This document shows positions 7,410 through 12,667 of a stretch of DNA of 12,667 nucleotides, piece by piece. Origin of the DNA: Betaproteobacteria bacterium (lineage in GTDB: Bacteria; Pseudomonadota; Gammaproteobacteria; Burkholderiales; Usitatibacteraceae); assembly GCA_025362705.1 (NCBI GenBank), contig JANYFH010000236.1, positions 1 through 12,667 on the forward strand. The letters run 5' to 3'. The notes beneath the pieces are model-generated. The model worked only from the letters and a program-made list of their open reading frames with translations, did no database searches and was not told where the DNA came from. How positions within the stretch are numbered: the stretch's first letter is position 1; every line of letters begins with the position of its first letter. The position numbers and the translations under genes are program-made.

Positions 7410-8425
7410 TTCAAGATCACCTTGCCTGACTGCCCCGACAACATCGTCGCGAAACCTTTTTCGAAATCTTCGACGGCAAACTGATGCGTCAGAATCGACG
7501 AGAGATCAAGCCCGCTTTGCAGCATCGCCACCATCTTGTACCAGGTCTCAAACATTTCGCGTCCGTAAACACCTTTGATTTCGAGCCCTTTGAAAATTAC
7601 TTCGTTCCAGTCGATGACGGTATTCGAGGGCGGGATGCCTAACAGAGCCACTTTACCGCCGTGGTTCATGCTCGCAAGCAGGCTTTGGAACGCTGACGGC
7701 ACGCCGGACATTTCCATACCGACATCGAATCCTTCAACCATGCCGAGTTCATTCATTACCTCCTGCAATGAAGTTTGGGCAACATTGACTGCGCGCGTCG
7801 CACCCATTTTCATCGCGAGGCTCAAGCGGTAATCGTTCACGTCGGTAATCACGACATGCCGTGCACCTACATGCCTTGCGATTGCAACGGCCATGATGCC
7901 AATCGGCCCGGCACCGGTGATGAGCACATCCTCGCCGACCAGATTGAACGACAGTGCTGTGTGCGTGGCATTACCGTATGGATCGAATATCGCGGCGAGG
8001 TCATCGCTGATGCTCTCAGGGATCTTGAACGCATTGAACGCCGGGATCACCAGAAACTCAGCGAACGCGCCCTCGCGATTGACACCAACGCCCGTCGTAT
8101 TGCGGCATAGATGGCGACGACCGGCGCGGCAATTACGGCAGTGGCCACAGGTGATGTGGCCTTCTCCCGAAACGCGGTCACCGATTTCAAAGCCGCGCAC
8201 CTCGGCACCCATCTCAACGATATGGCCGACGTATTCATGGCCGACATGTATCGGAACAGGAATGGTCTTTTGCGCCCACTCATCCCATTTCCAGATGTGG
8301 ATATCGGTGCCACAAATAGCTGTTTTTTTTATCCGGATCATCACGTCGTTGTGGCCGACTTCCGGTTTTTTTACCTCGGTCATGGTCAGACCGGGAGCAC
8401 GTTGCAGTTTGGCGAGCGCTTTCAT
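7400..8425 (-). CDS. tdh: L-threonine 3-dehydrogenase
   Basis: Cytoplasmic zinc- and NAD-dependent medium-chain dehydrogenase that oxidises L-threonine to 2-amino-3-ketobutyrate, the substrate of Kbl encoded directly upstream. The product has 341 residues, the same length as the E. coli enzyme. The catalytic zinc ligands are in place (C38 in AICGTD, H63 and E64 in VGHEYVGH), and so are the four structural zinc cysteines C93, C96, C99 and C107. The nucleotide-binding GAGPIG lies near residue 171, and the acidic residue binding the NAD ribose follows the next strand (VVITDVND). The C-terminus GKVILNWA is typical. ATG 8425 has GAAGGA 9 bp upstream, and the gap to the kbl stop is 17 bp, so kbl and tdh form one operon. 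Its last bases overlap the TPR gene start. Two A-runs (7 and 8 A) occur near the 5' end, both coding Lys-Lys. Confidence 0.97.
   Translation of the reverse strand: MKALAKLQRAPGLTMTEVKKPEVGHNDVMIRIKKTAICGTDIHIWKWDEWAQKTIPVPIHVGHEYVGHIVEMGAEVRGFEIGDRVSGEGHITCGHCRNCRAGRRHLCRNTTGVGVNREGAFAEFLVIPAFNAFKIPESISDDLAAIFDPYGNATHTALSFNLVGEDVLITGAGPIGIMAVAIARHVGARHVVITDVNDYRLSLAMKMGATRAVNVAQTSLQEVMNELGMVEGFDVGMEMSGVPSAFQSLLASMNHGGKVALLGIPPSNTVIDWNEVIFKGLEIKGVYGREMFETWYKMVAMLQSGLDLSSILTHQFAVEDFEKGFATMLSGQSGKVILNWA
7415..7423 (-). promoter_or_regulatory. ribosome binding site deciding the TTG start of the TPR gene
   Basis: On the minus strand the bases read AAGGTGATC, matching most of the 3' portion of the ideal Shine-Dalgarno sequence, and end 5 bp before the TTG at 7409. 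They also encode the conserved Tdh C-terminal residues KVI, so part of the match may be coincidental. Confidence 0.4.
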
Positions 8426-8442
8426 GAATATCGTTCCTTCGA

Positions 8443-9645
<1,203 letters not shown>

Positions 9646-9977
9646 TGTAGCCTTTGGTGGTTGTGCCGACCCTAGTGTCGTGACACAGAAATATCGATAC
9701 ACAAAACGGTGTCTTTTCCCGCACGGCCGTGTTGCTTGTCGTTGCCATAGCGGCGCTATGTCGCCTCCTCGCGCCTTGCCCTACGAAAAAATCCATCCGT
9801 TTTATTTGTATCGCAATTTCCGCGTCACGACTCTAGCAGGAGAGTAGCGGATTTTTGCACAATATTTCACGGTCAACGCGGCAATGTTTGCGGCGCTGAC
9901 CGATCAACAAAGTGGTTACCCGACGCGATGACACGATAAAATGCCGATGTGTGCCCCCACTCAAACGCCGAGTTTTC
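9646..9977. other. 332-bp divergent intergenic region between kbl and the S41 lipoprotein gene
   Basis: Most of the half nearer kbl (9672-9836) is the inverted-repeat element listed separately. The remaining 141 bp (9837-9977) precede the S41 gene and should carry its promoter. A -10-like TAAAAT sits at 9937-9942, but I see no good -35 at 16-18 bp, so I do not call a promoter. Only 26 bp separate the element from the kbl start codon, so the kbl promoter must lie inside the element or beyond it, leaving element sequence in the kbl leader. Confidence 0.7.
9672..9836. mobile_element. MITE-like element with terminal inverted repeats and a central hairpin, inserted at a CTAG/TA site
   Basis: The left arm 9675-9701 and the reverse complement of the right arm 9807-9833 match at 22 of 27 positions; both contain GTCGTGAC, GAAAT and CGATACA. 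After a 2-4 bp offset the arms also share AAAACGG (9703-9709 against 9797-9803). The exact centre holds a hairpin, CATAGC-GGC-GCTATG (9746-9760), whose midpoint coincides with the midpoint of the outer repeat. Both ends sit in CTAG (9672-9675 and 9833-9836). This fits a TA duplication (as in IS630/Tc1-mariner elements) or a 4-bp YTAR duplication (as in IS5 relatives). No transposase is encoded, so this would be a non-autonomous element mobilised in trans. I see no second copy in the window. A large regulatory palindrome or a REP/BIME-type repeat are alternatives. Confidence 0.6.
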
Positions 9978-11327
9978 ATGCGAATTTCCCTGCTGTTTCT
10001 GCTGCTTTCCCTGCTCAATGCCTGCGCGATTCTCGACCCGCACAATATCGTCGGCAGAATCAAGGCAATCGATGCGCCGCCCAGTGTGCCTGTACCAGAC
10101 TTAACCGCAGCGACATGGAAGCGGGATGCTTTCGAGATCGTATGGAACACCATCAACGAAAAATACTACGATGCAAAACTCAACGGCGTGAATTGGCAAG
10201 CCGTGCGTGCGGCCTACGAGCCACAAATTTTAAGCGCCGATAGTGACGATCGCTACTGGGAACTGCTCGACAAGATGACCGGCGAGCTGAAAGACGCACA
10301 TACGCGTGTACACGGGCCCAAAATCGCGGCGCAACAGCGTTACCAGGAAGTACATTCACTGGGCCTGGGTTTTCTGGAAATCGACAACACACTGGTGGTC
10401 ATCAGCACCCACGCTGAATCCGATCCATGGTGGGCTGGCGTGCGGCCGGGTATGACGATCAAGACTATCAACGGCGAACCAGCACTGGCACTGTATCGGC
10501 GCCTGCTCACCGAAGCGCGCGACACTTCCACGCCATGGGCGCGCACCCGCGGCGCTGTGCGCAAAATTGTGGCCGGCGACCCTGACACAACAGTCGCCAT
10601 GACTTTCGCGCGCATGGACGGCAGTGAAATTACCGCAACCATGAAGCGCCGCAAATTTCGCACGCCCCCGGAATTCACGCAGCGGGTGTTGCCCTCGGGT
10701 TTTGGTTATATACGCTTTTCAAATTTCGTTGGCAGTCTCCAAAGCGGAATTCTGCAGGCAATCACCACCATGAAAGATGGCCCCGGTATGATTGTCGATT
10801 TGCGCAACAACGGCGGCGGCTCCGGTGACATGGCCAGCACGCTCGTCACGAAGTTCCTGAGCGAGACACATAAAGGCGGGCGTATTATCACCCGCACCGG
10901 AAAGCCCATAACACTCGCTTTCATCCCTTTGATGAAACTGGAGCCCGAGTTCAAAGGCAACAAAGAATCCGCATACACCAAGCCACTGGTGATTCTCACC
11001 AATGAAAACAGTGCATCGGCATCGGAAATTTTTTCCGGTGCTTTGCAGGATTTGGGGCGCGCAACTGTCATCGGCCAACGTACATGCGGATGTTTGTTAG
11101 GTTATCTCGGCTATGCCGACTTACCCGGCGGCGGTCAGCTTGCATATAGCGAAATTGGTTTTATTTCATCCAAAGGCAAACGCGTCGAAGGTGTGGGCGT
11201 GAAACCTGATATTGAAATGCAACCGGCACGTGAGGATATTTTGTTTAACCGTGATCGTGTGCTTGAAGCGGCTGAACATTTTCTGCAACAAAAAGTAAAG
11301 ACACAATCCAAGGGTAAAAACGAATGA
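9978..11327 (+). CDS. S41-family peptidase, lipoprotein, with altered active-site lysine
   Basis: A 449-residue C-terminal-processing-peptidase-like protein. ATG 9978 gives a lipoprotein signal (MRISLLFLLLSLLNAC) with the lipidated cysteine at 16, so the protein is anchored on the periplasmic side of a membrane. The frame opens earlier, at 9912, but those 22 residues are charged and do not look real. An N-terminal helical region (DAFEIVWNTINEKYYD...LKDAHTRV, about 50-110) resembles the front domain of S41 proteases. A PDZ-like part follows (GVRPGMTIKTINGEPA, 154-169), then VDLRNNGGG (273-281) and the serine motif NENSASASEIF (342-352), with the probable nucleophile S347. Where Tsp/CtpA enzymes have T-F-G-K, with the catalytic lysine, this protein has TCGC (369-372), so cysteine replaces lysine. 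It may use another base (for example His108, in a tricorn-like arrangement) or have a changed activity. The next gene overlaps its stop by 4 nt. Confidence 0.88.
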   Translation: MRISLLFLLLSLLNACAILDPHNIVGRIKAIDAPPSVPVPDLTAATWKRDAFEIVWNTINEKYYDAKLNGVNWQAVRAAYEPQILSADSDDRYWELLDKMTGELKDAHTRVHGPKIAAQQRYQEVHSLGLGFLEIDNTLVVISTHAESDPWWAGVRPGMTIKTINGEPALALYRRLLTEARDTSTPWARTRGAVRKIVAGDPDTTVAMTFARMDGSEITATMKRRKFRTPPEFTQRVLPSGFGYIRFSNFVGSLQSGILQAITTMKDGPGMIVDLRNNGGGSGDMASTLVTKFLSETHKGGRIITRTGKPITLAFIPLMKLEPEFKGNKESAYTKPLVILTNENSASASEIFSGALQDLGRATVIGQRTCGCLLGYLGYADLPGGGQLAYSEIGFISSKGKRVEGVGVKPDIEMQPAREDILFNRDRVLEAAEHFLQQKVKTQSKGKNE

Positions 11328-12256
11328 AAATTCTGGTACTCGGTGCGGGTGGCACCGGCGGCTATTTCGGCGGGCGCTTGCATGAAGCTGGCGCAAATGT
11401 GACTTTCCTCGTGCGGGAAAAACGCGGACTGCAACTGGCGCAGCACGGCCTGCAAATCGAAAGTCCGAAGGGCAATGCCACGCTAAAAGTGAAAACGGTT
11501 TTGGCGCAGGATGTAAAAGCCGAATATGACATCGTGATCCTCTCATGCAAGGCCTACGACCTCGCATCCAGCATCGAGGCAATTCGACCGGCAATGGGTC
11601 CGGCAGCCTGTGTGGTGCCGCTGCTCAACGGAATTTCCCACATCGATGCACTTGATGCGGCTTTCGGCAAGGCGCGCGTAATGGGCGGTGTTTGCCAGAT
11701 CGCTGCGACCCTCACCAAAGATGGTGTGGTGAAATCAATGATCGATGTGCATTCGATCATTTGGGGTGCGCGTGAGCCTTCGCAACATACTGCAGCCAAC
11801 GCGCTCGGTGGCGCATTCGCAAACGCAATCTCGGACTGGAAAGTTTCGGAAAACATCATGCAGGACATGTGGGAAAAAGTAACTTTTCTTTCCACGCTGG
11901 CGGGGATGACGTGTCTGATGCGGGCATCGGTGGGCGAGATTCTCGCGACTGCCGATGGTCGCACGCTGATGAAGCGCTATCTTGATTCTTGCGTCGCTGT
12001 CTCGTCCAAAAGCGGCTATCCACCCCGTGCGCCAACACTCGAGCGTTATGAAAATGTACTCAATTCAGATGGTTCTCCACTCACCGCCTCGATGCTGCGC
12101 GATCTCGAAAGTACTGGACGGGTTGAAGCAGACCACATCGTTGGCTTCATGCTGGGCAAGGCGCGCGAATTTGACATAGACTATTGGATGCTGACAGTCG
12201 CTTACACTCATTTGAAGGCCTACGAAAACCGGCGCGCGGCAAATCGGCTGGGATAA
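11324..12256 (+). CDS. ketopantoate reductase family protein (ApbA/PanE-like)
   Basis: Predicted cytoplasmic NADPH-dependent reductase of 310 residues; classical members reduce 2-dehydropantoate to pantoate for coenzyme A synthesis. The Rossmann motif GAGGTGGYFGGRL occupies residues 7-19. K76 (SCKAYD), N102 (LLNGI), the catalytic lysine K185 (MWEKVTF) and E268 (VEADHIVGF) correspond to the E. coli PanE residues K72, N98, K176 and E256. The position of E. coli N180 is Leu189 here, within WEKVTFLSTLAGMTCLMR, a pattern of a divergent subgroup. The substrate may therefore not be ketopantoate, and I do not assign panE. Its ATG overlaps the S41 stop (ATGA), with AAGGG 9 bp upstream, implying translational coupling. 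The PH-domain gene follows after 19 bp. Confidence 0.88.
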   Translation: MKILVLGAGGTGGYFGGRLHEAGANVTFLVREKRGLQLAQHGLQIESPKGNATLKVKTVLAQDVKAEYDIVILSCKAYDLASSIEAIRPAMGPAACVVPLLNGISHIDALDAAFGKARVMGGVCQIAATLTKDGVVKSMIDVHSIIWGAREPSQHTAANALGGAFANAISDWKVSENIMQDMWEKVTFLSTLAGMTCLMRASVGEILATADGRTLMKRYLDSCVAVSSKSGYPPRAPTLERYENVLNSDGSPLTASMLRDLESTGRVEADHIVGFMLGKAREFDIDYWMLTVAYTHLKAYENRRAANRLG

Positions 12257-12275
12257 CTTCACAACGAGGAAAACG

Positions 12276-12667
12276 ATGAACGCACCCGCTCCCGCATTGA
12301 CACAACCTGCACAGCAAGACGCGACCACGCATGCCAAATTCAATCCCCTGATCCGCCCGTATCTGGTATTGCAGATTGGCTTCGTGCTCGCCATGACGAT
12401 CATCGGCATCCCACTTGCCTTGATCTGGTTTCTCGGCGTGGGCCAATGGTGGGCACAACACTATTTCGACAAGCTCGATTGCCATCTGGACGACAAAAAA
12501 TTGCGTTACCGGAAAGGCATTCTGGTGACCGTGGAAAAAACCATTCCGCTGGAAAACATTCAGGACGTGACCTTTATCGAAGGCCCTATCCTGCGGCACT
12601 TTCATTTGAGCACGCTCAAATTCGAAACCGCCGGCAGCGGTGCTGGTCAGGCCAACGACATGCACCT
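12276..12667 (+). CDS. bacterial PH-domain (YdbT/DUF304-like) membrane protein, partial
   Basis: The frame opens at ATG 12276, preceded by CGAGGA 6 bp upstream, and runs off the right edge with 130 residues visible. A Pro/Gln-rich polar start (about 1-25) is followed by a hydrophobic region (about 29-56, YLVLQIGFVLAMTIIGIPLALIWFL) that can form one or two membrane helices. Next comes a bacterial pleckstrin-homology (bPH_2) domain containing LRYRKGILVTVEKTIPLENIQDV and GPILRHFHLSTLKFETAGSG, which are strongly diagnostic. Such proteins sit in the inner membrane; their molecular role is mostly unknown. It is the third gene of the S41-ApbA-PH operon. Confidence 0.85.
   Translation, partial: MNAPAPALTQPAQQDATTHAKFNPLIRPYLVLQIGFVLAMTIIGIPLALIWFLGVGQWWAQHYFDKLDCHLDDKKLRYRKGILVTVEKTIPLENIQDVTFIEGPILRHFHLSTLKFETAGSGAGQANDMH

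Noticed and set aside
8324..8376. Runs of 8 and 7 A (minus strand) near the start of tdh as possible slippage or frameshift sites
   Set aside because: Both encode Lys-Lys in conserved positions and the enzyme is complete in frame; no alternative product is evident.
9646..9702. 19-residue N-terminal extension of Kbl
   Set aside because: The conserved Kbl N-terminus begins at MRNAFY (9645), and the extension runs into the inverted-repeat element.
9937..9942. TAAAAT as a -10 box for the S41 operon
   Set aside because: No recognisable -35 hexamer at 16-18 bp upstream; a lone hexamer is too weak.

Overview
The window is a stretch of bacterial chromosome, most likely from a Gram-negative member of the Pseudomonadota (beta- or gammaproteobacterial type). 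This rests on a periplasmic multiheme cytochrome with an MtrB/PioB-type outer-membrane barrel, a lipoprotein with a lipobox, and Kbl/Tdh proteins that keep the E. coli architecture almost residue for residue. I cannot name the genus. Coding density is high. I see no rRNA, tRNA, CRISPR array or complete insertion sequence.

Layout, left to right. (1) Bases 1-3237, all minus strand: the 5' part of a TauE/SafE-family membrane exporter (cut by the window edge), a 57-residue two-helix membrane protein, and an OPT-family oligopeptide transporter. The small gene lies 25 bp behind the OPT gene. (2) Bases 3238-3475: a 238-bp divergent intergenic region. (3) Bases 3476-6787, plus strand: a decaheme c-type cytochrome (MtrA/MtoA/DmsE type, ten CXXCH sites) and, 9 bp later, an MtrB/PioB/MtoB-type outer-membrane beta-barrel. 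Together they encode a porin-cytochrome conduit that carries electrons across the outer membrane. No outer-surface MtrC/OmcA-type cytochrome is present, so the layout resembles the two-component Pio/Mto arrangement. (4) Bases 6789-9645, minus strand: the operon kbl-tdh-TPR protein. Kbl and Tdh convert L-threonine to glycine and acetyl-CoA. The exported TPR protein appears to start at a TTG that overlaps the end of tdh. It ends 1 bp from the oppositely oriented barrel gene. (5) Bases 9646-9977: an intergenic region holding a roughly 160-bp element with near-identical terminal inverted repeats, a central hairpin and CTAG at both ends, which looks like a MITE. (6) Bases 9978 to the end, plus strand: a tightly packed operon of an S41-family lipoprotein peptidase, an ApbA/PanE-like reductase (4-nt overlap) and the start of a bacterial PH-domain membrane protein.

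The parts most worth a second look are the MtrAB-type conduit without a surface cytochrome, the MITE-like element directly upstream of kbl, and the S41 lipoprotein in which the usual catalytic lysine position is a cysteine. I did not find convincing evidence for a wholly new system.
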